From assembly GCA_902580225.1 (NCBI GenBank), contig CACHJU010000008.1:1-64000 (forward strand): a stretch of DNA of 64,000 nt, given 5' to 3'. Positions 1 to 8,788 of the stretch are shown here, piece by piece. The first letter of the stretch is position 1. Each line of letters begins with the position of its first letter. The notes beneath the pieces were generated by a model that did not search any database, was not told where the DNA came from, and saw only the letters and a list, made by a program, of their open reading frames with translations. Position numbers and translations under genes: made by a program. Origin of the DNA: an uncultured Verrucomicrobiota bacterium (GTDB taxonomy: Bacteria > Verrucomicrobiota > Verrucomicrobiia > Opitutales > Seribacteraceae).

Positions 1-3000
1 ATTGGATTCAATGGGGGGTTGTGGATCGTCACTTGGATCATTGAGTATATAGATAGCAAATGTATGTTGAATCGATGCATTGAATTGATCGGATACACGG
101 ACATTGATTGAGTAGGTAGTCAGGTTGGATTCGTAGTCAAATAGGTTAGTCGAAGTAAGGGTTCCATTTGGATCGAGCAAAAATCCCTGACTCTGAGTGG
201 AGGAATTCCCCTCAATAAGGGAGTAGGTTAGGGTGGTCTTGGAGTCGATGTCCTGAGCGGAGAATGTGCCAATGAGAGTTCCGCTTGGTCGATTCTCCAT
301 GATGGTCAGGTTAGAATCAGCAATTAATTGAGTAGGAGCGGCATTAGCGGTGGAATTGGCATCCAATGGATTGGAACCGTAGGTAAGTTCAGCGATGTCG
401 GAAAAGCCGTCGTTGTCATCATCGGGATCATTGGCATCCTCGATGCCGTCGCCGTCAAAATCTTCCAAGATATTGGTAATTTGTACGGTGAAGTTTTCTT
501 TAATCCAAGTATTATACTGGTCGTGCACTTTTGCCCGTACGGTGTAGGAGGAATTGGATTCGAAATCAAACACGGCTGTTGTGCGAAGTGTACCGTTTGG
601 ATCCATAGAAAATAAATGATTATCAAAGGCGGCACTAATAAGGTTGAAAGTGAGAGTGGAATTGGCATCGGAATCATTTGCAGTGAGTTGGCCAACAACG
701 GATCCTATGGGCTGGTTTTCCGCAATTTGTAGTGGAGAGGTTGTGTTTAAGTCGGTGGGAGCTGCATTGGCAGTGGAATTGGCATCGAGAGGGTTGGAGC
801 CGTAGGCAAGTTCGATGGCGTCGGGGAAGCCGTCGTTGTCATCATCGGGATCATAGGCATCCTCGGTTCCGTCACCGTCGTGGTCTTCCACTACATTGGT
901 GATCCGGATGGTGATGCGTTTTTCATCAAATCCACCGTTCCCATCGTGAGCCCGAAACCAAACTTCGTAGCTGTTATTAGCATCGGCATCAGTGGGGCTT
1001 TCGAAATCGGGACTGGATGAAAAAGAGAGAACACCGGTAGAGGTGTTCAGATCAAATAGATTCCGATCAATCCCGGCGGTTTTTTGATAAGTGAGGCTAT
1101 CTCCTTCCACAGGGTCGGTCGCATTGATCTCTAGGGAGAGGGGGGAGTTTTCCGGAATCAGTATTTCAGCAAAAAGAGAATTGGAAAGGGCTTGTCCCTG
1201 AATGGAATGAATGGTCGGGTTATCGTTCACCGAATTCACGCTCATGTTGATCAAGATTGAGTCGTTGTTTTCTCCATCGCTCACCTGAACGGAAAAAGAA
1301 TCCGAACCGTTAAAGTTGGCATTGGGTTGATAGGAAAGGGTGGTGGGAGATGACCCGTTTCCATCCACAATGGCGGTTCCATGCGATGGGGTGGTTAAGA
1401 GTGACCATGCGAGAGAAGATGCATTGGTGTCGGAATCGGTGGCATTCAGTTCGTTGACAGTCCAGGATGCAATTGTATCTTCGTCAATGCTCTTCGTAAT
1501 GGGACCGTTTCCTTGGCTGATTACAGGTGCGGAGTTTACATGGTTGGAAAAAAGAGTGATGACCACTTTTCCATGATCTTCACTCACACCCGCCAAATTA
1601 TTTTGATCAGTACCCGAGTTGTAGGAGCTTCCCCCGTGGGTTTGTACACCGTGTTTTCCGGAGCCTCCTGAATATCCCCCTCCGCCCCCGGCATGGCCCA
1701 GGCTGCCGGCTCCCCCGCCTCCAAATCCTCCGTCGCTGTCATGGCTGTCAGTTCCGTCTCCACCCATACCATTGTTAACAAATGCAAAACCGCCTTTTCC
1801 ATAGGCTCCGTCCTGTCCATTGGTCAGAAAACCACCACCACCAGCCCCTGTGTTGCCGATAGAAGAGCCCCCGTTCCCGTTCGAACCTCCATTGTTTGCA
1901 TTGACTGTGATCACCGCATTCATGGTTCCTCCCGTTCCTCCGCCATTTCCAGGGGAAGCTCCACCTCCAGCGACAAGAAGGGCGGTGTTAGCACCGGTTG
2001 CGATAAATGTACCTCCACCTCCACCACTCCTTAATCCTTTTTGACCAACAATGATTTTTAAAGCCTGTCCTGCATTAAGAGAAAATTTTCCTTTCATGTA
2101 TGCACCTTTCCCGCCATTTTGACTGGTATCATTTTGGCCTTTGCCCGGACCGCCCTTTGCACCCCAAGCTTCAATGATATAATTACCATTGGAGGGAACG
2201 GTCCATTCCTGGACTCCTTGAGTATTTATTGTGACTGAATTGGCTAAGTTTGTTCCCGAGTAGTTGGCATCAATTTGAATTTGTGTCGGACCTAAACGGC
2301 CGGTTGCACCTGCGTTGGTAAATTTATATTTTGTAGTCTGTAAAAGGGTGATAATAACTTTTCCATGTCCGGGGCTTGTCCTAATACTATTATTTTGATC
2401 GGAACCGGTATTGTAAGAACCTCCGCCTCCCCCAGAGCCTTTTTCATTGCCTTGGCCGACGGAATGTTTACCAGCTCCTCCAGAATAGCCTCCCCCGCCA
2501 CCGGAAGCCCATGAACTGGCACCTCCGCCACCAAATCCACCATCTTTACCATAACTGCCACCACCGAGACCACCCAATAATCCTCCAACCCAATTTTTAC
2601 CGCCACTGTTTTGTACGGCATTACCACTACTTTTGCCATTTTCACCTTCACCAGTGAAGCCACCTCCTCCAGCTCCTCCCCAGTTTCCACCTGAGCTTCC
2701 ACCAGATCCGTTCGAACCACCGGCATTCTGAGCAGAGATACCGGAATCATTATTTCCAGTTGCAGTGGTTGCTCCATCAAGCAAGCTCGCACGAATGCCC
2801 CCAGCACCTCCACCGGCAACAAGCAGCGCGGATCCATTTTTCACGACAAAACTACCCCCACCCCCACCTGCTGACTCGTTGTAGTTTGAGTTTTGTACAC
2901 CCTTTTGCCCCACTGCAATGTGGACTAATTCGTTTGCAGAAAGGCTGAAAGTACCAACCATATGGGCGCCATAACCACCGTAACTTCCACCTGAGGCTCC

Positions 3001-3240
3001 AAAAGCTTCTATGGTGTAGTTTCCATCGGTCGGCACGGTCCATTCCTGAATGCCTCTGGTATTAATGGTGACACTATTTTCAAGATTGGTGCCGGTGTAA
3101 TTTGCATCGACCTGAGCTTGGGTTGGACCTTCCCGTCCAGTTGCTCCAGCATTGGTGAAAACAAAAGAATTTGCTGAGATAGATTGAAAAGTAATGGTAA
3201 GCATTACTATCCATGAACATAGAACAAATAAGATTTTCAT
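1..3240 (-). CDS. Large exported surface protein, glycine-rich, cadherin-like and TSP3 repeats (partial)
   Basis: An open frame of 1,080 codons runs from ATG at 3240 to the left edge without a stop, so the C-terminus is missing. Residues 1-22 form a signal peptide. Residues about 25-300 and 303-560 are two related glycine-rich units; each opens with an F-T-N-A-G-A-T-G-R motif and ends with G-K-V-(I/V)-I-T-L. Residues about 565-680 resemble VCBS/cadherin-like Ig folds. After that, cadherin-like domains alternate with calcium-binding thrombospondin type 3 motifs (near residues 780-806 and 920-947, D-x-D-G-D-G and D-P-D-D-D-N-D-G). This architecture fits a secreted or cell-surface adhesive protein; function is inferred. 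Long open frames on the other strand between 1340 and 2044 are composition artefacts of the glycine codons. Confidence 0.85.
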   Translation of the reverse strand, partial: MKILFVLCSWIVMLTITFQSISANSFVFTNAGATGREGPTQAQVDANYTGTNLENSVTINTRGIQEWTVPTDGNYTIEAFGASGGSYGGYGAHMVGTFSLSANELVHIAVGQKGVQNSNYNESAGGGGGSFVVKNGSALLVAGGGAGGIRASLLDGATTATGNNDSGISAQNAGGSNGSGGSSGGNWGGAGGGGFTGEGENGKSSGNAVQNSGGKNWVGGLLGGLGGGSYGKDGGFGGGGASSWASGGGGGYSGGAGKHSVGQGNEKGSGGGGGSYNTGSDQNNSIRTSPGHGKVIITLLQTTKYKFTNAGATGRLGPTQIQIDANYSGTNLANSVTINTQGVQEWTVPSNGNYIIEAWGAKGGPGKGQNDTSQNGGKGAYMKGKFSLNAGQALKIIVGQKGLRSGGGGGTFIATGANTALLVAGGGASPGNGGGTGGTMNAVITVNANNGGSNGNGGSSIGNTGAGGGGFLTNGQDGAYGKGGFAFVNNGMGGDGTDSHDSDGGFGGGGAGSLGHAGGGGGYSGGSGKHGVQTHGGSSYNSGTDQNNLAGVSEDHGKVVITLFSNHVNSAPVISQGNGPITKSIDEDTIASWTVNELNATDSDTNASSLAWSLLTTPSHGTAIVDGNGSSPTTLSYQPNANFNGSDSFSVQVSDGENNDSILINMSVNSVNDNPTIHSIQGQALSNSLFAEILIPENSPLSLEINATDPVEGDSLTYQKTAGIDRNLFDLNTSTGVLSFSSSPDFESPTDADANNSYEVWFRAHDGNGGFDEKRITIRITNVVEDHDGDGTEDAYDPDDDNDGFPDAIELAYGSNPLDANSTANAAPTDLNTTSPLQIAENQPIGSVVGQLTANDSDANSTLTFNLISAAFDNHLFSMDPNGTLRTTAVFDFESNSSYTVRAKVHDQYNTWIKENFTVQITNILEDFDGDGIEDANDPDDDNDGFSDIAELTYGSNPLDANSTANAAPTQLIADSNLTIMENRPSGTLIGTFSAQDIDSKTTLTYSLIEGNSSTQSQGFLLDPNGTLTSTNLFDYESNLTTYSINVRVSDQFNASIQHTFAIYILNDPSDDPQPPIESN

Positions 3241-3278
3241 AGCTGAATTTTAATGAAATTCACCAACATATAGGCAAG

Positions 3279-3290
3279 ATTGTTAACAAT
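3279..3290. promoter_or_regulatory. 12-bp perfect palindrome upstream of the surface-protein gene
   Basis: ATTGTTAACAAT is a perfect palindrome about 39 bp upstream of the start codon at 3240. It could be an operator, but a 12-bp AT-rich palindrome can also arise by chance. No promoter boxes could be assigned with confidence in the 161-bp gap 3241-3401. Confidence 0.25.
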
Positions 3291-3401
3291 TTACCTTTCC
3301 TTCAAGAAAAGATCAACTTAAATAAGCCAAGAGTTGATATATTATCTTAGATAGCTCAGCCTGTTCTTTATCAAGTTTCAGCTTTGTAATGAACAAATAG
3401 C

Positions 3402-4610
3402 TTATTTTTTTAAATTCATACAGAACAGATCGCCACGGGCATTTCTTAAATAAAGGAGACCATTGGAAAGTACCGGCATAGTCCAGCAACGACCCCCAAT
3501 TGCCTGTTCTCGGAAAAGTTCTTCGAAACTTGAAGGGTTTACCTCGGCAAATACAAGTTCGCCACGCTGACCCAGTACGATCATTCGTTCGCCCGCGACC
3601 ATTAGGGAACCGACCATGAGTCCCCGGTCGGAAATGCGCCATTGTTCCTTTCCAGTTAGAAATTCCATACAGACAAAGTCTTTTTTACCCGCCATGTGGA
3701 CATTACCATCAAATCCGTAAAGATGTCCGTCTGAGAGTATGGCATGGTTCATGTGTGTGGACAAAATCTTGTTTTCGTAGAGTTTCTGAAGTTTTCCCTC
3801 TTTCCATTGAAAAAGGGCACATCCGCGTTGATATCCGGTGGAAATAAAGATTTTGTCTCCCTGTATGATAGGGGTTGAGGCATTGGTTTTATAACTGGTT
3901 TCCCATTTTTGGAATGCGAGGGTTTTTCCATTTTTGGAATCGAGCAGAACGAGTCCATCGGTCTTTAGAACTGCGATGATTGATTTACCGTCGGGTTGAA
4001 AAAGAGTGGGAGTGCCATAAGCGGGACGGTAAGTCTTACTTTTCCAAATAATTTTTCCGTTCTTTTTATTGAGTGAATAAGTAGCCCCTGCTTCAATGAT
4101 GACTTGATCGCCCAAAATATAGGGGGATGCGGCAAAGCCCCAGTCCGGGGGGCGTTTCATCCCAGCTTCTTTCAGCATGTCTTTTTTCCAGATAATCTTT
4201 CCATCAGTCGTTTGGTAGGCATGGAGTAATCCGTGCTTACTGATTGCGTATACAATTGCACCGTCCGTTGAGGGGGTGGAACAGGGACCCCCTTCATGGA
4301 GATAATCTATGAGAGGGGCGGGGTAGGTATGTTTCCAGACTGGTTTTCCAGTTTGGGCGTTGAGACAGTAGACGGTTTCCTTTCCCCCAGTCTTTTTTCC
4401 ATTGTGCCCCATAGTGTAGAGTTTACCATTGGCCACAGAAACCGCAGAAAAGCCAACGCCCACCTTGGATTTCCAGATGGGGTCATTCATTTCATTGCTC
4501 CATTTGGACTCGGAGGAAGTTCCGTCACCATTCGGGCCAAGCCAGTGAGGCCAGTCGGTGGCGAAGGTGACTGAGGAGAAAAAGAAGACGGGGAGAGCAA
4601 GAAGTTTCAT
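3402..4610 (-). CDS. Secreted PQQ-like beta-propeller repeat protein
   Basis: 402 residues from ATG 4610. The frame is open further upstream to 4685, but the shorter start gives a clean signal peptide (M-K-L-L-A-L-P-V-F-F-F, cleavage near residue 17), so it is preferred. The mature protein begins D-W-P-H-W-L-G-P-N-G-D-G, the usual opening of verrucomicrobial and planctomycetal outer-membrane PQQ_2 proteins. Repeated blades follow with G-K-x-(I/V)-W-K and Y-x-L-N-x-x-x-G-K motifs. These proteins fold like BamB/quinoprotein dehydrogenase propellers; most lack a demonstrated PQQ cofactor, so an enzymatic role is not claimed. It follows the DUF4432 gene in the same orientation with a 71-bp gap, suggesting co-transcription with the sugar-related genes upstream. 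Confidence 0.85.
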   Translation of the reverse strand: MKLLALPVFFFSSVTFATDWPHWLGPNGDGTSSESKWSNEMNDPIWKSKVGVGFSAVSVANGKLYTMGHNGKKTGGKETVYCLNAQTGKPVWKHTYPAPLIDYLHEGGPCSTPSTDGAIVYAISKHGLLHAYQTTDGKIIWKKDMLKEAGMKRPPDWGFAASPYILGDQVIIEAGATYSLNKKNGKIIWKSKTYRPAYGTPTLFQPDGKSIIAVLKTDGLVLLDSKNGKTLAFQKWETSYKTNASTPIIQGDKIFISTGYQRGCALFQWKEGKLQKLYENKILSTHMNHAILSDGHLYGFDGNVHMAGKKDFVCMEFLTGKEQWRISDRGLMVGSLMVAGERMIVLGQRGELVFAEVNPSSFEELFREQAIGGRCWTMPVLSNGLLYLRNARGDLFCMNLKK

Positions 4611-4681
4611 TATTATATAATTTGGGGGTAATGTATTTCGTTGTCGCTCAAAATAAGTAGTTATGCAGCCTATTCCTTTTA

Positions 4682-5929
4682 TCATTCAGTTGCAGGGGGT
4701 TCACGGTTAATCATAACAGAACTGTTTTTTTGCAGTTCATCGATTTCTGCAAGGATTGACTGAATGGAGTCTTCGTCCTGATGGATACCAAAGTCGAGAG
4801 TGAAAGAGCGGGTTTCACCGGGTTGGATCATGGGTACGCGGCCGTATTTGCGCTCGACTTTGCGGTTGAAGGGGTAGCCGGTGGCGGGTTCAATCCCAGT
4901 GACATAGCCGTCTTCTTTTGCGGCAGTGTTCTTCCAAATGGTGAGGTAGGGAAGTTCGGATAGATTCCAACGGACGGAGGTGGCGAGAGTACGGTCGGCG
5001 TTGGCGAGGAGGGCAAGAGTGTTACTCTCCCCGTCGGACTGGGGTTCGAGTAAATAGACCTCTTCGATAAAACCGGGCGTGGGACCGAGATAAGTCTTCC
5101 AATTATCAATCCCCTTGGCCGCGTGTTCATTCATCGGGCTGACGCTTCGGGCAGGAGTGAAAACGGTGGCTCCTTCCTCGAGAATAGAGGAGCCGTAGTT
5201 GCCGTGGTAAATAAGCTGAAATTCCTGAGCATAGGCTCCTTCGTTAGTCAGTTGATCAGAAATTTGAAAGTTCTCGGAGCCCGGTAGAGTGGAAATTTCA
5301 GTAACCAGCTTGAGCTTGGGACCATAGAAGAATTTTTCGTAAACGGTTCCACGGACACGAATTCGATGCGGGGGTTCGGGGTCGATCACCACTTCATAAG
5401 ATGAGGCAGGAATATTCTGAATCTTTCCATGCAGGGTCAGGTTGAGCGTCGATGGATTACCGGTGTTGTCGATGAATTCGTCAGTCCCGGGATGGCCGGC
5501 AAATTCGAGTCCGCAACGGACCATCCATTCATTAAATCCTTCAAGCCAACCGAGCCCTCCCCGGCTTTCGAGGTCGATATGGGAAGGATGCACAATTTCT
5601 TTGACCGGGGATTCCCAACCGAGTCGTATTCCTGCTGAGTGGATATCAAATATACCCATTCCACGGGCGGGTATAATGGAAATTTTAAGTTTTCCATTGT
5701 CAATGGTGAGGAGTTCGACGCCTTGCTGTTTTCCGCCTTGGAGAATTTTTCGGGTGACTGACCAATTGGAAGCGAATTTTTTGCCGGGATATGAGGCGGA
5801 ATTTTCAAGGTGTTCGATTTCTCCGGGCTGGTTAAGCTTCGTATCGGGTTCGGGTAATGGGGGCTGATTTTCGGAACAGGAAACCAAGATAATGCATAGA
5901 TAAAGAAAACAAAGGGCTGAGTTTTTCAT
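4682..5929 (-). CDS. Lipoprotein, DUF4432 / aldose 1-epimerase-like
   Basis: 415 residues from ATG 5929, chosen because it starts a lipoprotein signal (M-K-N-S-A-L-C, lipobox L-V-S-C near residue 18) and leaves a 28-bp gap to the upstream gene. The longer start at 5977 would overlap that gene. The region I-I-P-A-R-G-M-G-I-F-D followed by G-W-x-S-P-V-K-E and W-L-E-G-F-N-E-W is the conserved core of DUF4432, a galactose-mutarotase-like beta-sandwich. Family members bind or epimerise sugars. Lipid anchoring puts it in the periplasm, unlike most aldose epimerases. It sits between a dehydrogenase and a propeller protein, facing a sugar importer, which suggests carbohydrate processing. Substrate unknown. 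Confidence 0.8.
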   Translation of the reverse strand: MKNSALCFLYLCIILVSCSENQPPLPEPDTKLNQPGEIEHLENSASYPGKKFASNWSVTRKILQGGKQQGVELLTIDNGKLKISIIPARGMGIFDIHSAGIRLGWESPVKEIVHPSHIDLESRGGLGWLEGFNEWMVRCGLEFAGHPGTDEFIDNTGNPSTLNLTLHGKIQNIPASSYEVVIDPEPPHRIRVRGTVYEKFFYGPKLKLVTEISTLPGSENFQISDQLTNEGAYAQEFQLIYHGNYGSSILEEGATVFTPARSVSPMNEHAAKGIDNWKTYLGPTPGFIEEVYLLEPQSDGESNTLALLANADRTLATSVRWNLSELPYLTIWKNTAAKEDGYVTGIEPATGYPFNRKVERKYGRVPMIQPGETRSFTLDFGIHQDEDSIQSILAEIDELQKNSSVMINREPPATE

Positions 5930-5957
5930 GGACTGAATAGATGGGTTGAAGGCAAAA

Positions 5958-6809
5958 TTATCCAAATACTTTTTCAAGCGCAGTTCGCATGACCGAAGGG
6001 TCGGGATCGACGCCGGTCCAGTGCTTCACTCCGATTACTCCCTGACTTACCAGCATTGCAAGACCGTCGATCACTTTGCATCCTTTGTTCCGAGCATCGC
6101 GGACCAAGTTGGTGGCGGGCGGGTTAGGAATCACATCAGCCACGACCATGCTTGACTTCAGGGAATCCAGATCGAAATCGAGGCGGGCATCGATATCGGG
6201 AAACAGGCCAATGGAAGTAGCGTTGATTACAATATCAGTACTTTCAGGAATAGAAAATGTTGAAGACCAGGGAACAAAGTTTGCGGATACGGGAAGTTTA
6301 TCATTTAGCAGATCAGTTAGTTCTTGCCCGCGTTCATTCGAACGATTGATGATCGAAATAGCCGAGGCTCCGGCAAGAGCAACTTCCACACTGATGGCCC
6401 GTGCCGCCCCTCCGGCTCCAAAAATGACCACTTTCTTATCTTTTGGGTCGGTAATTTCACGAAGGGAAGAGACAAAACCTTTGCCGTCCGTATTTTCTCC
6501 AATCCATTGACCATTTCGCCGGACAACACAGTTGACTGCACCCATAAGGGAGGCGGATTCGCCCAGGCCGTCGAGATATTGGATGACATTCACTTTGTGC
6601 GGAATGGTACAGTTGAACCCTTGGAATCCCATAACTTTTGCACCTTTTACGGCTGCCTCTAAATCATCCGGACCGACCTCAACGGTAAGGTATCGCCAGT
6701 CGAGATTATGGTGCTGGTATGCAGCTTCAATCATTACCTGTGTCGGGTTTTCCGCAATTGGCTGTCCAAAGGCAGCGGTCAGTTCTTGCTTGAAGTTTAG
6801 TTCATTCAT
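5958..6809 (-). CDS. Shikimate dehydrogenase family protein (AroE-like, atypical substrate motif)
   Basis: 283 residues, ATG at 6809, the normal AroE length. Seen: the N-terminal substrate domain with N-C-T-I-P-H-K (catalytic Lys72), E-N-T-D-G-K-G (Asn106, Asp108) and the Rossmann motif G-A-G-G-A-A-R (131-137), which binds NADP(H). The usual S-x-S shikimate-carboxylate motif (G-x-P-I-x-H-S-x-S-P) reads G-Q-P-I-A-E-N-P-T here, so the two serines become Asn and Thr. Some quinate/shikimate dehydrogenases also carry Thr at the second position. With an aldose-epimerase-like gene downstream and a sugar ABC importer diverging 63 bp away, it may be a catabolic polyol or quinate-type dehydrogenase rather than the biosynthetic AroE. 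Confidence 0.8.
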   Translation of the reverse strand: MNELNFKQELTAAFGQPIAENPTQVMIEAAYQHHNLDWRYLTVEVGPDDLEAAVKGAKVMGFQGFNCTIPHKVNVIQYLDGLGESASLMGAVNCVVRRNGQWIGENTDGKGFVSSLREITDPKDKKVVIFGAGGAARAISVEVALAGASAISIINRSNERGQELTDLLNDKLPVSANFVPWSSTFSIPESTDIVINATSIGLFPDIDARLDFDLDSLKSSMVVADVIPNPPATNLVRDARNKGCKVIDGLAMLVSQGVIGVKHWTGVDPDPSVMRTALEKVFG

Positions 6810-6872
6810 TGTTTTCCATTTATGGTTATGGTTCCAAATTTAGTTATAAAGCTAGTTAATTAAGGTTATAGA

Positions 6873-8768
6873 ATGAAGAAAAAAATGTACATGTTTATAA
6901 TTTCACTTTTAAGCCTTTTATTAACAGGATGTGGAGGTGGAGGTTCCGAAGATTCAATCGGCTTGGACAACTCCACCGAAAGTAATGGTACAATTGGAAT
7001 TTCAGTTCTTACGCTGGGCAATCCATTCTTCAATGTTATTGCGGAGGGAGTGAGAGAAGAGGCCGCCAAGAACGGGTATGATGTGATAGTGGTGGATGGC
7101 GACCGGGATGTCCAGAAGCAGGCCAATCAAATAGATGATTTTTTAACCAAAGGAGTGGATGCAATCATATTAAATCCGTGTGATCGACAATCGATTGGAC
7201 CGGCGATAGAAAAAGCGAATAAAGCAGGTGTTCCGGTTTTTACCTGTGATTTAAAATGTGTGGCCGAAGGAGCGGAAGTGGTCAGTCATGTGGGAAGTGA
7301 TAATTTACAGGGTGGAAGATTGGCTGGAGAAGCCATGATTGAGGCCCTTGGTGAACAGGGTGGGCAAGTGTTGGTGGTTCATTTTCCTCAGGCAAATTCC
7401 TGTCAATTACGGGTTCAAGGATTTGAGGAAATAATTGGTAAATATAATGCAGGTTTATCTGCTAATTTGATTGAAGTTGTTGCTCAATTGGATGGCGGAG
7501 GGGTTCGCGATGAAGGGTATAAGGTAACTGAGGATACCTTGCAGGCATTCCCTGATCTGCGTGGTATTTTTGCCATCAATGACCCATCCGGACTGGGGGC
7601 GCGGGCAGCCTTGGAGAAAGCTGGTAAGCAGGATCAGGTTAGCATAGTTGCCTTTGACGGACAACCCGAAGGAAAACAAGCGATCAAGGACGGGAAAATT
7701 TTTGCGGATCCGGTTCAATTTCCCGAGCTTATTGGAAAGAAAACAGTCGAACTGATTATGGAATACTTTGCCGGAAATGAGGTGGAAAAGGAAGTGCTGA
7801 TTCCCACAAAACTTTATCGGCAGGAAGATGGTTTGAACGATCCTTCACTGAAGGATACGGAAGATCTTTCCGTTTTGGGAAACTCCACAGAAAAAAAAGG
7901 TACGATTGGAATTTCAGTTCTTACGCTGGGCAATCCATTCTTCAATGTAATTGCGGAGGGAGTGAGAGAAGAGGCCGCCAAGAACGGGTATGATGTGATA
8001 GTAGTGGATGGCGACCGGGATGTCCAAAAACAGGCTAATCAAATAGATGATTTTTTAACCAAGGGGGTGGATGCAATCATATTAAATCCTTGTGACCGTT
8101 ATTCAATTGGTTCGGCCATAAAAAAAGCAAACAAATCGGGTGTACCTGTTTTTACCTGCGATTTGAAATGTGTGGCCGAAGGAGCAGAAGTTGTGAGCCA
8201 TGTCGGAAGTGATAATTTACAGGGTGGGAGATTGGCCGGTGAAGCCATGATTGAGGCTCTGGGTGGTGAGGGAGGAGAAATCCTGATAGTTCATTTCCCT
8301 CAGGCAAATTCCTGTCAATTACGGGTTCAGGGATTCGAGGAGGTTATTGGAAAATATAACGCAGGTTTATCTACAAACCTGATCAAAGTAGTTGCCCAGT
8401 TGGATGGAGGCGGGGTTCGCGATGAAGGATATAAAGTAACGGAAGACACTTTGCAGGCTTATCCTGATTTGCGCGGTATCTTTGCAATCAATGACCCCTC
8501 TGGTTTGGGAGCAAGGGCTGCTTTGGAAAAAGCCGGTAAGCAGGATCAGGTCACTATCGTTGCGTTTGACGGGCAACCCGAAGGAAAACAGGCGATCAAA
8601 GACGGAAAAATTTTTGCCGACCCCATTCAATTTCCCGATCTTATCGGAAAAAAAACAGTGGAACTGATTATGGAATACTTTGCCGGAAATGAAGTAGAAA
8701 AGGAAGTGCTGATTCCAACAAAGCTGTACCGACAGGCAGACGGAGTACAAGACCCATCTTTAAAATAA
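6873..8768 (+). CDS. Tandem-fused sugar ABC transporter substrate-binding lipoprotein
   Basis: 631 residues, roughly twice the usual RbsB-type length. Residues 1-19 are a lipoprotein signal with lipobox L-L-T-G-C, followed by a glycine-rich tether. Two periplasmic-binding-protein (Peripla_BP_4) domains follow, residues about 39-327 and 343-631, each starting G-T-I-G-I-S-V-L-T-L-G-N-P-F-F and ending N/Q-D-P-S-L-K. By eye they differ at about 19 of 289 residues. Each domain has four cysteines (N-P-C-D-R, F-T-C-D-L-K-C, N-S-C), unusual for this family. It is the first gene of an importer unit with the ATPase and permease downstream. The 63-bp divergent gap to the dehydrogenase gene probably holds promoters for both directions. 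Confidence 0.9.
   Translation: MKKKMYMFIISLLSLLLTGCGGGGSEDSIGLDNSTESNGTIGISVLTLGNPFFNVIAEGVREEAAKNGYDVIVVDGDRDVQKQANQIDDFLTKGVDAIILNPCDRQSIGPAIEKANKAGVPVFTCDLKCVAEGAEVVSHVGSDNLQGGRLAGEAMIEALGEQGGQVLVVHFPQANSCQLRVQGFEEIIGKYNAGLSANLIEVVAQLDGGGVRDEGYKVTEDTLQAFPDLRGIFAINDPSGLGARAALEKAGKQDQVSIVAFDGQPEGKQAIKDGKIFADPVQFPELIGKKTVELIMEYFAGNEVEKEVLIPTKLYRQEDGLNDPSLKDTEDLSVLGNSTEKKGTIGISVLTLGNPFFNVIAEGVREEAAKNGYDVIVVDGDRDVQKQANQIDDFLTKGVDAIILNPCDRYSIGSAIKKANKSGVPVFTCDLKCVAEGAEVVSHVGSDNLQGGRLAGEAMIEALGGEGGEILIVHFPQANSCQLRVQGFEEVIGKYNAGLSTNLIKVVAQLDGGGVRDEGYKVTEDTLQAYPDLRGIFAINDPSGLGARAALEKAGKQDQVTIVAFDGQPEGKQAIKDGKIFADPIQFPDLIGKKTVELIMEYFAGNEVEKEVLIPTKLYRQADGVQDPSLK
6987..8765 (+). repeat. Intragenic tandem duplication of the binding-protein domain
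   Basis: Unit 1 spans 6987-7853 and unit 2 spans 7899-8765; the offset is 912 bp and each unit is 867 bp. The first stretch of both units is identical over dozens of bases apart from a few third-position changes, while later parts differ at many synonymous sites. The reading frame is intact through both units and the 45-bp linker. Confidence 0.9.
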
Positions 8769-8788
8769 ATTCTTTTTTTAACAATCAG

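Noticed and set aside
1340-2044. Plus-strand open frames of 74-113 codons opposite the glycine-rich region
   Set aside because: They are mirror images of glycine and serine codons in the minus-strand surface protein, with no homology-like pattern.
3313-3642. Minus-strand 109-codon frame overlapping the end of the PQQ propeller gene
   Set aside because: Overlaps a well-supported gene in another frame; composition is that of a shadow.
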